This document shows, one piece after another, positions 11,546 through 19,575 of a stretch of DNA of 64,000 nucleotides. Source of the DNA: Marinobacter halodurans (GTDB lineage: Bacteria; Pseudomonadota; Gammaproteobacteria; Pseudomonadales; Oleiphilaceae); contig NZ_SJDL01000013.1 of NCBI RefSeq assembly GCF_004327985.1, positions 47,254-111,253 on the forward strand. Direction: 5' to 3'. The position numbers were made by a program, and so were the translations under genes. A model generated the notes under the pieces. It searched no databases. It was not told where the DNA came from and saw only the letters and a program-made list of their open reading frames with translations. The number at the start of each line of letters is the position of its first letter. Positions within the stretch are counted from its first letter, which is position 1.

Positions 11546-12295
11546 TTAGATCACCTTCGCTTCGTTCTTCAGTTTGTCGACGAGTTCTGCCACATCGGCA
11601 ACCTTGATACCGGCCTGGCGTGCAGCCGGTGCTTCCACCTTCAGGGTGGACAGGCGCGGAGCCACATCAACGCCCAGATCCGCCGGGCTCATGTTGTCCA
11701 GCGGCTTCTTCTTGGCTTTCATGATGTTCGGCAGCGAAGCGTAACGCGGTTCGTTCAGACGCAGGTCGGTAGTCACAACCGCCGGCAGGTTCAGGGAAAC
11801 CGTCACCAGACCGCCGTCAACCTCGCGGGTCACGTTGACCTTCTCGCCTTCAACAACCACTTCGGAGGCAAAGGTGCCCTGAGCCATGCCGGCCAGTGCC
11901 GCCAGCATCTGGCCCGTCTGGTTGTTGTCGGTGTCGATGGACTGTTTGCCCAGGATAACCAGCTTGGGCTCTTCCTTATCGACCACCGCCTTGAGCAGCT
12001 TGGCGGCTTCCAGGGACTGGACTTCCTCGTCGGTCTCGACGTGGATACCGCGGTCGGCACCCAGTGCCAGTGCGGTACGGATCTGCTCCTGGGCAGCCTT
12101 GGGACCAATGGAAACCACAACAATTTCGGTGGCAACCCCTTTCTCTTTGAGGCGAACCGCTTCTTCAACAGCGATTTCGCAGAAAGGGTTCATCGCCATC
12201 TTGACGTTGGCAAGATCGACACCGGTGTTATCCGGCTTGACGCGAACCTTTACGTTGTAGTCGATTACACGTTTTACAGCGACCAGAACCTTCAT
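11546..12295 (-). CDS. etfB: Electron transfer flavoprotein beta subunit
   Basis: A 249-aa ETF beta (FixA family). It starts [20 protein letters not shown]. It contains the adenine-nucleotide loop region and the recognition-loop segment [14 protein letters not shown], which docks ETF on partner dehydrogenases. It is the first gene of the two-gene etfBA operon on the minus strand. A 738-nt divergent region separates it from the ETF-QO gene; no convincing minus-strand -35/-10 pair was found for etfB. Confidence 0.96.
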   Translation of the reverse strand: MKVLVAVKRVIDYNVKVRVKPDNTGVDLANVKMAMNPFCEIAVEEAVRLKEKGVATEIVVVSIGPKAAQEQIRTALALGADRGIHVETDEEVQSLEAAKLLKAVVDKEEPKLVILGKQSIDTDNNQTGQMLAALAGMAQGTFASEVVVEGEKVNVTREVDGGLVTVSLNLPAVVTTDLRLNEPRYASLPNIMKAKKKPLDNMSPADLGVDVAPRLSTLKVEAPAARQAGIKVADVAELVDKLKNEAKVI

Positions 12296-12758
12296 AGATT
12301 CCTCGTTCTTCTACGATGGGTTTAAGACTTGCAATCATGCAGTATCTGACGGGCATTGCCTCATCCATACCAATGATTCCTGTCGCACCGATTCGTCCAA
12401 GGACCAATCGTACGGTTTCGTCGAGACCTCTTTTCCGGCTTTTCCAGCTCTTTATCAGACGGGCCTCTCACCAACGGTGCGTGCGGCAGCCGCACAAATG
12501 CACACAGAACCATGGGGCAGCTTGCAGTTTGGCCCCTTAGTAAAAGCGCCATAATACTGACGACAAAGCCCAGGGGGGTCAATAGTCGTGCAGGCATTAC
12601 ACAGCACCGTCATCGGTATTACAATGGCGCCCGGTAAGGCATTTAATGGCCGTCGCGTTGGCGACGCCACTATACAGCCGCCGGCAGCCGCTGACCTCTC
12701 CTGCCTGATTGCATTTGGGGCCAATGGTTCGCCACATTGCCACGGGGCATGGCGAATT

Positions 12759-12778
12759 TCAAACAAACGTTTGTTTGA
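12759..12778. promoter_or_regulatory. Perfect 20-bp palindrome, PsrA/FadR-like TetR operator
   Basis: TCAAACAAAC followed by its exact reverse complement GTTTGTTTGA, at 12759-12778. The core CAAAC-N4-GTTTG pattern resembles the GAAAC-N4-GTTTC type boxes described for the fatty-acid-responsive repressor PsrA, which is known to control etf genes in Pseudomonas. It overlaps a possible -35 (TTGACT, 12775-12780), fitting repression of the ETF-QO or both divergent genes. Confidence 0.65.
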
Positions 12779-12839
12779 CTTTTATTATATTGTATCCTTT
12801 GCCCTTGTGACACAAGCCTTCAGGCGGTAACACGTTCGT

Positions 12840-12869
12840 TTGTCGCCCAGGCTTCGGGTACTATATACT
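12840..12869 (+). promoter_or_regulatory. Sigma-70-like promoter for ETF-QO
   Basis: TTGTCG at 12840-12845, 18 nt, then TATACT at 12864-12869. It is the best -10 in the region and lies about 165 nt before the GTG start, leaving a long leader. A second weaker candidate, TTGTTT (12771) with TATCCT (12793), overlaps the palindrome. Confidence 0.45.
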
Positions 12870-13033
12870 CCGCACAGCGATTTACCAATACCGCAGTGCG
12901 AACCAGTCGATTCACAATATTGATCTTTGTCGTCTGGACACCCTAAAAACGAGAGAGAACCGGATTCTTCTTCGCTGCTTCAAAGGTGCGCGTCGAAATC
13001 CCAATATCCACAATGAAGTTTGAGGAGACCAAC

Positions 13034-14686
13034 GTGGAACGCGAATCGATGGAATTTGATGTTCTGATCGTCGGTGCGGGCCCAGCAGGGCTGTCCGCGG
13101 CCTGCCGCATCATGCAGATGGCACAGGAATCCGGCGAGGAACTCACCGTATGCGTCGTCGAGAAGGGCTCGGAAGTGGGAGCCCATATCCTGGCCGGCAC
13201 CGTTTTCGAGCCGACCGCCCTCAACGAGCTCTTCCCGGACTGGAAAGAGAAAGGCGCCCCGCTGAACACGCCGGTTACCCGCGACGACATCTTCGTCCTG
13301 CGCGGCCAGGACTCAGCCACCAAGGTCCCCAATGCCTTCGTGCCGCGTAACATGCACAACCACGGCAACTACATTATCAGCCTGGGCAACCTGTGCCGCT
13401 GGCTGGCGGAACAGGCCGAAGGCCTGGGCGTCGAGGTCTACCCAGGCTTTGCGGCCTCCGAAACCATCATCGAAGAGGGCCAGGTCAAGGGCATCATCAC
13501 CGGCGACATGGGCGTGGCCCGTGACGGCAGCCATAAAGACGGCTACATGCCGGGCATGGAACTGCGCGCCAAGTACACCCTGTTCACAGAAGGTTGCCGC
13601 GGCCACCTGGGCAAGCGCCTGATCGAGGATTTCAAACTCGATGAAGGCAAGGATCCGCAGCACTACGGCATCGGCATCAAGGAACTGTGGGACATCGATC
13701 CGGAGAAGCACGAGCCGGGCCTGGTCATCCACACCACCGGCTGGCCGCTGAATGAGTCCGGCTCCACCGGCGGGTCCTTCCTGTATCATCTGGAAGGCGG
13801 CCAGGTGTACGTCGGCTTGATCACCGACCTGTCCTACAGCAACCCGCACATGAGCCCGTTCGAGGAATTCCAGCGCCTGAAGCTCCACCCGGAGATCCGC
13901 AAGCACCTGGAAGGCGGCAAGCGAGTGGCCTACGGCGCACGGGCCATCACCAAGGGTGGCTACAACGCCCTGCCCAAGATGAGCTTCCCGGGCGGCCTGC
14001 TGCTGGGCTGTGACGCCGGTACGCTGAACAGTTCCAAGATCAAGGGCTCCCACACCGCCATGAAATCCGGCCTGCTGGGCGCGGAAGCGGTCTTCGAGGC
14101 CCTGAAGGAAGGCAAGACCGGTGAGGAAATCACCAGCTTCGCCGAGCGTTTCGAGAACAGCTGGCTGTACAAGGAACTGTACGACGAGCGCAACTTCGGT
14201 CCGGCCATGCACAAGTTCGGCAACATCATCGGCGGCGGCATTGCCTACCTGGAGCAGAACATCCTGCATCGCAGTCTGCCGATCACCTTCCGGGATACCA
14301 TCCCGGATTACGCCACGCTGAAGCCGGCCGATCAGGCGAAGAAGATCGACTATCCGAAGCCGGACAACAGCCTGACCTTCGACCGACTGTCCTCGGTGTT
14401 CATTTCCAACACCAACCACGAGGAAGATCAGCCGGTTCACCTGAAGCTGACCGATCCGGATATTCCAATCCAGGAGAACCTGCCGAAGTACAACGAACCG
14501 GCGCAGCGCTACTGCCCTGCCGGCGTGTACGAGGTGGTGGAAGCGGACGACGGCAGTGGCAAGAAGTTCCAGATCAACGCGCAGAACTGCGTCCACTGCA
14601 AGACCTGCGACATCAAGGATCCGGCCCAGAACATCACCTGGGTTACGCCGGAAGGCGGCGGTGGTCCGAACTATCCGAACATGTAA
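13034..14686 (+). CDS. Electron transfer flavoprotein-ubiquinone oxidoreductase
   Basis: A 550-aa FAD and 4Fe-4S protein that moves electrons from reduced ETF to ubiquinone at the membrane. The FAD-binding GAGPAGLSAA lies near residue 12. The GG motif segments and the ubiquinone-binding region (GGYNALPKMSFPGGLLLGCDAG) are present. C-terminal ferredoxin-like cysteines occur in RYCPAGVYE and NCVHCKTCDIKDP. I chose GTG 13034: it follows GAGGAG with 6-nt spacing and gives MERESMEFDV, the usual N-terminus of this family in pseudomonads. The same frame is open from 12986, but those upstream starts lack a ribosome site. It is divergent from etfBA, which supplies its electron donor. Confidence 0.95.
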   Translation: MERESMEFDVLIVGAGPAGLSAACRIMQMAQESGEELTVCVVEKGSEVGAHILAGTVFEPTALNELFPDWKEKGAPLNTPVTRDDIFVLRGQDSATKVPNAFVPRNMHNHGNYIISLGNLCRWLAEQAEGLGVEVYPGFAASETIIEEGQVKGIITGDMGVARDGSHKDGYMPGMELRAKYTLFTEGCRGHLGKRLIEDFKLDEGKDPQHYGIGIKELWDIDPEKHEPGLVIHTTGWPLNESGSTGGSFLYHLEGGQVYVGLITDLSYSNPHMSPFEEFQRLKLHPEIRKHLEGGKRVAYGARAITKGGYNALPKMSFPGGLLLGCDAGTLNSSKIKGSHTAMKSGLLGAEAVFEALKEGKTGEEITSFAERFENSWLYKELYDERNFGPAMHKFGNIIGGGIAYLEQNILHRSLPITFRDTIPDYATLKPADQAKKIDYPKPDNSLTFDRLSSVFISNTNHEEDQPVHLKLTDPDIPIQENLPKYNEPAQRYCPAGVYEVVEADDGSGKKFQINAQNCVHCKTCDIKDPAQNITWVTPEGGGGPNYPNM

Positions 14687-14703
14687 TAACGTTCGGCCGG
14701 ACT

Positions 14704-14731
14704 AAAAGGCGACCTTCGGGTCGCCTTTTTT
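14704..14731 (+). terminator. Rho-independent terminator of ETF-QO
   Basis: AAAAGGCGACC (14704-14714), loop TTCG, GGTCGCCTTTT (14719-14729), followed by further T. It starts 18 nt after the stop codon. Confidence 0.92.
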
Positions 14732-14784
14732 ATGGCAAGGTCATCGTCATACAGCCGGACTCGCGCCCCGCTTTTCTTCGGACA

Positions 14785-14813
14785 TAAAAAAGCGGCTCAA
14801 TGAGCCGCTTTTT
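14785..14813 (-). terminator. Rho-independent terminator of the FKBP gene
   Basis: An A6 run, then GCGGCTCA-A-TGAGCCGC, then T5. The stem is symmetric and flanked by A and T runs on both sides, so it can act in both directions. It ends just downstream of the minus-strand FKBP gene. Confidence 0.88.
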
Positions 14814-14831
14814 CGATAACCCACCTGAGGC

Positions 14832-15293
14832 TTAGTGCACGTGGCCGTGCTCTACCTCTTCTTCGGTCGGCTCGCGGGTTTCGATGACTTCCACATCGAA
14901 GTTCAGGGTCTCACCGGCCAGCGGGTGGTTGGCATCGATGGTCACGCTGTCTTCCTGGACTTCAACGACACGAACGACCTGCGGGCCGCCCGGAGTCTGT
15001 GCCTGGAACTGCATGCCCGGCTCGATGGTGTCGACGCCTTCAAAGGCGGAGCGCGGAACCGGCTGCACCAGCTCTTCATTCTTCTCGCCGTAGCCTTCGG
15101 CCGGCTCAACGGAGACCTGCACCTGGTCACCAGCCTGCTTCTCGTTCAGCGCTGACTCCAGACCGCTGATAATGTTCTGTGCGCCTTCCAGATAGGTCAG
15201 CGGCTCACGACCTTCCACACGGGAAGAGTCGAGCTGCTCGCCCTGGTCGTTGGTGAGCGTGTAGTGAATGGTAACAACACGAGGTTGGGCCAT
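14832..15293 (-). CDS. slyD: SlyD-type FKBP peptidyl-prolyl isomerase
   Basis: A 153-aa cytoplasmic FKBP with an insert-in-flap chaperone domain. The FKBP part is split around the flap domain: residues about 1-70 (VVTIHYTLTNDQG, EGREPLTYLEGAQNIISGLE) and 125-153. The IF domain lies between (EGYGEKNEELVQPVPRSAF). NHPLAGETLNFDVEV is the family signature. It catalyses prolyl isomerisation and assists folding. Unlike E. coli SlyD, it lacks the long His/Cys-rich metal-binding tail and ends in only HGHVH, as in pseudomonad homologues, so a nickel-storage role is less likely. It is monocistronic with its own terminator. Confidence 0.92.
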   Translation of the reverse strand: MAQPRVVTIHYTLTNDQGEQLDSSRVEGREPLTYLEGAQNIISGLESALNEKQAGDQVQVSVEPAEGYGEKNEELVQPVPRSAFEGVDTIEPGMQFQAQTPGGPQVVRVVEVQEDSVTIDANHPLAGETLNFDVEVIETREPTEEEVEHGHVH

Positions 15294-15566
15294 GTGATCT
15301 CCTTGCGTGCCGCAAAATAAGCAATGTGTTTAACTCGGTAATCGAAAGTGTGCGTGAACAGGCGGACTGCACAGAGGGACTAACGACAACCATCCTCGTT
15401 CGAGAGCCAGGCTCGACAGTAAAACAAAGATGTTTAGTGCAACAGCTTAACAAAGGTCTCGCTGCGTACGCTACCTGAGGTTGAGACCGCAGCCCGGTTT
15501 TTCAAGGGGGCCGGCCAGATTTTTGGAGCAAGCCGTCCGGCCCCCGTCACAACGCCTGGCGTTGCA

Positions 15567-16127
15567 TCAGACCTGTCCCAGTTCAAAGAACCGGCCATCG
15601 CTCCATACGCCCAGCACCCTGTCGTCCTCCGGGCTGGCCACGGCGTGTTCGGCCAACTCATAGTAGGCTGGCGTCACCAGCCGGGCCTCGAGGCCCTGAA
15701 CAATGCCAACCAGCGGCCGTGGCTCGCCGTTGTCGTAATGGTCCATCCGCAGGGGATGCTCCGGGCCGATAACCAGCGATTCGCCGGTGTTGAGCGTCAG
15801 CGTCAGCATCTGTTCGCGCCCTTCCCCGCTGGCCTCAAGCCCATGAGCCAGCAAGGGCGTATCCTCGACCTCCAGGCGCCACTTCTCGACGGGCGTTACG
15901 AGATAGTATTCGCCGTCATCCTCGCGACGCAGGATGGTTGAGAAAAGCTGCACCATCGCCTGACGCTGCAAGGGGTTCCCCTGGAACAGCCAGGTGCCAT
16001 CCCGCAGGATGCGCATATCGATGTCTCCGGACAGTTCCGGGTGCCACTTGTCCAGCGGCGGACGACCCTCGAAGGCGGCCCGAGCCTCGCTGATCTGCTC
16101 TTCAATGCGCTTGGTTTGGTCTGTCAT
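15567..16127 (-). CDS. DUF1285 domain protein
   Basis: A 186-aa cytoplasmic protein of the DUF1285 family, conserved in proteobacteria and without a known function. Recognisable segments are PLDKWHPELSGDIDMRI near residue 24, WLFQGNPLQRQAMVQLFSTILRRE around 46-69, and VTPVEKWRLEVEDTPL. No signal peptide or membrane segment is seen. Neighbours are a SlyD-type FKBP in the same direction (273-nt gap, no shared promoter evident) and a divergent aminotransferase. Assignment rests on family resemblance from memory. Confidence 0.8.
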   Translation of the reverse strand: MTDQTKRIEEQISEARAAFEGRPPLDKWHPELSGDIDMRILRDGTWLFQGNPLQRQAMVQLFSTILRREDDGEYYLVTPVEKWRLEVEDTPLLAHGLEASGEGREQMLTLTLNTGESLVIGPEHPLRMDHYDNGEPRPLVGIVQGLEARLVTPAYYELAEHAVASPEDDRVLGVWSDGRFFELGQV

Positions 16128-16284
16128 GTTCTCTCCCGTTTATCGAATTCCGGCTCGCTCCGCCTGGGCTCCCTGATACTTGTCGATGGGAAAAGACCAC
16201 ATAGGTCTGGATGGCTCCGTCTCTGGTTCTCTGTGTGGTAGTGTCGTCCTGGTGGGCCCGACCCGGATCATTCAAGACGTCGAC

Positions 16285-17439
16285 ATGAGGATACCCAATC
16301 GTATCATGGACCTGGATCGCGAATTTAAACTCGACCCTGATATCAGCTACCTCAACCACGCCGCCGTTGCACCCTGGCCTGCCCGGGCCACCGACGCCGT
16401 CGCACGCTTTGCCCGCGAGAACGCCGAACGGGGCGCGCAGCACTATCCGCGCTGGATGGAGGTCGAGGGCCAGTTGCGCGAGAACCTCGCCCAACTGCTG
16501 AACGCCCCCTCAGCCGACGACATCGCGCTGGTCAAGAACACCTCGGAAGCCCTGTCCTTCGTGGCCTACGGACTGTCCTGGTCCCCCGGCGACGAGATCA
16601 TTATCTCCGACCAGGAATTCCCATCCAACAGCATTGTCTGGGAATCCCTCGCCGACCAGGGGGTCAAGGTTCGCAAAGTCAGCCTCAACGGGCCCGATTG
16701 CGAAGCCGATATCATCGCCGCATTCAATGAACGCACCCGCCTGTTATCCATCAGCTCCGTGCAATACGGCACGGGGCTGCGGGTGGATCTGGAACGGCTC
16801 GGCCAGGCCTGCCGGGACGCCAATGTGCTGTTCTGCGTCGACGCCATCCAGAGTCTGGGCGCCCTGCCGATGGACGTACAGGCCGCGCAGATTGATTTCA
16901 CCATGGCCGATGGCCACAAGTGGCTGCTGGGTCCAGAGGGCCTTGGGGTTTTCTATGTACGGCCGGAACTGCGGGACCAGCTCAGGCTGAGCGAATACGG
17001 CTGGCATATGGTGGATAAACGGGGCAACTTCGACCAGAAGAGCTGGCGTATCGCACCGTCGGCGGTTCGCTTCGAATGCGGAAGTCCCAACAGTCTGGCA
17101 GCCCATGCACTGGAAGCCAGTACGGCCCTGCTGCTGGAATATGGTATGGACCGTGTGCAGGCGCAGCTTTTCAACAAAGTCGACGTCCTGGCGGAGGCGC
17201 TGCGGCAGATCCCCAAACTCGAGATCCTGAGCCCATTGGACGAACGCCGGCGCTCAGGGATCCTGACGTTCCGGATCGATGGCCAGGATTCCCAGGATCT
17301 GTATAAGGCGCTCATGGACGAACGGGTGATCTGTGCCAACCGGGGCGGCGGCGTCCGCTTCTCCCCGCACTTCTACACGACGGAAAGTATGATGGGTCAG
17401 GCGGTGACCCGTCTTCGAAAGCGGCTTGGCACCCGCTGA
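16285..17439 (+). CDS. Class V aminotransferase (PLP enzyme, NifS/SufS-like fold)
   Basis: A PLP-dependent enzyme of about 384 aa. ISYLNHAAVAPWP opens the fold, the cofactor Asp is in VDAIQSLG, and the Schiff-base lysine is in DGHKWLLGPEG (Lys codon 16918-16920). The C-terminal domain ends with NRGGGVRFSPHFYTTESM. Family members are annotated as aminotransferases or cysteine desulfurase-like, and the substrate cannot be told. I see no catalytic Cys loop like that of IscS or SufS, so a true desulfurase is less likely. The start is uncertain: ATG 16285 or ATG 16306 are both reasonable, and the frame is open from 16180. It is convergent with sixA, one base between the two stops. Confidence 0.82.
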   Translation: MRIPNRIMDLDREFKLDPDISYLNHAAVAPWPARATDAVARFARENAERGAQHYPRWMEVEGQLRENLAQLLNAPSADDIALVKNTSEALSFVAYGLSWSPGDEIIISDQEFPSNSIVWESLADQGVKVRKVSLNGPDCEADIIAAFNERTRLLSISSVQYGTGLRVDLERLGQACRDANVLFCVDAIQSLGALPMDVQAAQIDFTMADGHKWLLGPEGLGVFYVRPELRDQLRLSEYGWHMVDKRGNFDQKSWRIAPSAVRFECGSPNSLAAHALEASTALLLEYGMDRVQAQLFNKVDVLAEALRQIPKLEILSPLDERRRSGILTFRIDGQDSQDLYKALMDERVICANRGGGVRFSPHFYTTESMMGQAVTRLRKRLGTR

Positions 17440-17440
17440 A

Positions 17441-17905
17441 TCAGGCGAGGAATTGCGCCTTCAGGTCGCCGCAACCGGGCCCGACGATGGGCAGGTCGAG
17501 TACCACTGCCTGGCTGGTCATGAACGGGATACCGCGGCGGTGGCCGTCCACCAGCAAGGTGGACAGCGATCCCACCAGGGGCATGTGGGAGATAATCATC
17601 AACGTATGCGGCAGGTTGTCCTCGGTCAGCAGCGCATCCAGGCACTCCCCCGGATCGTCGTCCGGGGTCAGGAACGGCCGTTCGATGACCGGCACGTTGA
17701 TCACCTCGCCCACGATCGAGGCCGTCTGCTGGGCCCGGGTCAGGGTCGAGCACCAGATCAGCTCCGGCCGCCAGCGGGAGGACGCAATGTCACTGGCCAC
17801 CCGGCCGCATGCGAAGCGGCCGGCCTCGGTCAGCTCCCGCATCTGGTCGATGCTGTGCCAGCCGGCTTCACCGTGTCGCATGATGATCAGTTTCACAGCA
17901 GCCAC
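17441..17905 (-). CDS. sixA: Phosphohistidine phosphatase SixA
   Basis: A 154-aa small histidine phosphatase. The catalytic RHGEA motif is at residues 10-14 and the second His lies in LMIISHMPLVGSL. In E. coli SixA removes phosphate from histidine residues of HPt domains and of the nitrogen PTS protein NPr. It starts 10 nt after the gpsA stop and is co-transcribed with it, an arrangement common in gammaproteobacteria. The length fits the minimal SixA form. Confidence 0.9.
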   Translation of the reverse strand: MAAVKLIIMRHGEAGWHSIDQMRELTEAGRFACGRVASDIASSRWRPELIWCSTLTRAQQTASIVGEVINVPVIERPFLTPDDDPGECLDALLTEDNLPHTLMIISHMPLVGSLSTLLVDGHRRGIPFMTSQAVVLDLPIVGPGCGDLKAQFLA

Positions 17906-17915
17906 CCCTTACACC

Positions 17916-18986
17916 TCAGGATGACAGGGTGCGTGGCAGGATAAACTCCACGTCCGAATTCTGCACCGCTGTCATCAGCCCATTAATGACGTCATGGATC
18001 GAGGCATCGCTGTACAGGATCTTGTGCAGACCGCCAACCAGCGGCATGGGCACCCCCATGTCCTCGGCCTTGTCCTTGACCAGCTGCAGCGTGCGTATGC
18101 CTTCAGCCACCTGCCCCAGTTCGGCAACGGCATCCTCCAGTTCCTGACCCTTGCCGACAGCGTAACCGATACGGAAGTTCCGGCTCTTGGACGAGGTGCA
18201 GGTCACGATCAGATCGCCGACACCGGCCAGGCCCATGAACGTCATCGGGTTGGCCCCGAGACTCACGGCAAACCGGCTCATTTCCGCCAGACTCCGGGTG
18301 ATCAGCATGGCGCGGGCATTCTCACCCAGCGACAGGGCCGACGCCATGCCCGCCACGATCGCATAGATATTCTTCAGGGCGCCGGCCAACTCCACGCCGT
18401 AGACATCGACATTGGCGTAGACCCGGAAATAGTCACACCCCAACAATTGTTGGACCCGATTACGGACTTCCGGCTCCTTGGCCGCAATAACGGTCGCCGT
18501 CAAATCCCGCTCAGCAATCTCCTGCGCGAGGTTGGGGCCGCTCAGCACGCCGATACGGGTGCGCGGAATCTCCTCCTGGAGGATTTCGCTCATCAGGCGG
18601 AAACCGTCCTTCTCAATGCCCTTGGTCAGGCTGACCACCACCTGCCCATCCTCGAATTCGGCCGCGTGCTCACGGATCACATCGCGAAACGCCTTGCTTG
18701 GAATCGCGAGAAAGATCGCTTCGGCGCCATGGACGGCTTCGCGAAAATCCGTGGTGGGTCGAATGTCGCCCGCCAGCACGACATCCGGCATGTATCGGGT
18801 GTTCGTTCCCTGGGTACGGACTTCCTCAACCTGCGTCTCATTTCGCATCCAGAAGCGGACGGTATGGCCGTTTTCCGCCAGGACCTTGGTCATCGCCGTG
18901 CCGAAACTGCCGCCGCCGAGTACGGCAACCTGCCGGCCGGTGGGAGCGGATGGATGGGCGGATGTCGCTGTTTTGCTGTCAGACAT
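17916..18986 (-). CDS. gpsA: Glycerol-3-phosphate dehydrogenase [NAD(P)+]
   Basis: A 356-aa cytosolic enzyme that reduces dihydroxyacetone phosphate to sn-glycerol 3-phosphate for phospholipid synthesis. The dinucleotide loop GGGSFGTA starts at residue 24. The catalytic Lys lies in AGALKNIYAI, and the C-terminal domain contains MTFMGLAGVGDLIVTCTS. It carries an extra polar N-terminus of about 17 residues (MSDSKTATSAHPSAPTG) that is poorly conserved, so a later start is possible, but no alternative ATG lies nearby. It is followed by sixA and preceded on the same strand by the STAS gene, with a 99-nt gap. Confidence 0.95.
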   Translation of the reverse strand: MSDSKTATSAHPSAPTGRQVAVLGGGSFGTAMTKVLAENGHTVRFWMRNETQVEEVRTQGTNTRYMPDVVLAGDIRPTTDFREAVHGAEAIFLAIPSKAFRDVIREHAAEFEDGQVVVSLTKGIEKDGFRLMSEILQEEIPRTRIGVLSGPNLAQEIAERDLTATVIAAKEPEVRNRVQQLLGCDYFRVYANVDVYGVELAGALKNIYAIVAGMASALSLGENARAMLITRSLAEMSRFAVSLGANPMTFMGLAGVGDLIVTCTSSKSRNFRIGYAVGKGQELEDAVAELGQVAEGIRTLQLVKDKAEDMGVPMPLVGGLHKILYSDASIHDVINGLMTAVQNSDVEFILPRTLSS

Positions 18987-19085
18987 GAAAATACCGTGGT
19001 GTGTGAATCAGGGATGCAGGGCGACGGGCGGCGTTCGGGCGAAGCGGATCAGCATGGCAAAAACAGGCGGATGCGGCACCCCGGA

Positions 19086-19574
19086 TCAGGGCTCCTCGCA
19101 CTCCAGCGCCCGTACCAGGTTCTTGAACTCTTCGCGATTGCGGCTGTTCATGCCCATCAGGACCCGGTGTGCATCCAGTACCTTGTCACGGACCTGCTGC
19201 TCGCTGGCCCGCAGCACCGGAATCTCTTCCAGCTCTTCAATCCGGGAGGCGGGTTCGCGCACGATGATGAAAATCTTGTCGAATCCCATGGATGTAATGA
19301 TGCGGGTTACGTCGGGATTGGTGGAGATCAGTGTCGGCAGGAAATGGCTGCGCTTCTCGGCTGCCATGGCGATCTTCGCCAGCAGCCCCAGCGTGGTGCT
19401 GTCGATAATCTCGGTTTCGGAGAGATCAATGACGACCGTGCGGAATTCGGGGTCGTTTGTGATGGACTCAACCAGATTGTCCAGCGTCGAACACAGGTTC
19501 AGCCGGATTTCACCGATAAACTTCAGGACATAAATCCCTTGTTGCTCAGCTTGCAGTATCTTGTAGCTAGACAT
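19086..19574 (-). CDS. STAS-domain anti-anti-sigma factor, RssC/HsbA-like
   Basis: A 162-aa protein with an N-terminal STAS domain (about residues 5-105) and a helical tail. The phosphorylatable Ser is probably S59 in EIIDSTTLGLL. Such proteins bind an anti-sigma or regulatory kinase in their dephosphorylated form. The start lies 1 nt after the stop of the PP2C response regulator, so the two are a partner-switching pair. Length and pairing resemble P. aeruginosa RssC (RssB-RssC) or HsbA. No serine kinase or anti-sigma gene is in the window. The target, perhaps general stress response or motility and biofilm, is inferred. Confidence 0.82.
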   Translation of the reverse strand: MSSYKILQAEQQGIYVLKFIGEIRLNLCSTLDNLVESITNDPEFRTVVIDLSETEIIDSTTLGLLAKIAMAAEKRSHFLPTLISTNPDVTRIITSMGFDKIFIIVREPASRIEELEEIPVLRASEQQVRDKVLDAHRVLMGMNSRNREEFKNLVRALECEEP

Positions 19575-19575
19575 C

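Larger units (their letters stand above)
12296..13033. other. Divergent regulatory region between etfB and ETF-QO
   Basis: A 738-nt stretch without a convincing gene. Its right half holds a perfect 20-bp palindrome and a sigma-70-like promoter for the ETF-QO gene. The left half (12296-12750) shows no clear promoter for etfB, no RNA gene and no conserved coding frame. Confidence 0.6.

Noticed and set aside
10751..12325. 524-codon plus-strand frame across etfBA
   Set aside because: Antisense to two certain genes and without any family features.
12551..12582. TTGACC/TATTAT pair on the minus strand as the etfB promoter
   Set aside because: The spacer is 20 nt, too long for a sound sigma-70 promoter.
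12986..13033. Upstream start for the ETF-QO gene
   Set aside because: Starts at 12986 or 13013 lack a ribosome site, while GTG 13034 has GAGGAG and gives the conserved N-terminus.
15506..15545. GGGGGCCGG/CCGGCCCCC hairpin near the end of the DUF1285 gene
   Set aside because: It has a 22-nt loop and no T tract on either strand and lies upstream of no gene end it could serve well, so I do not call it a terminator.
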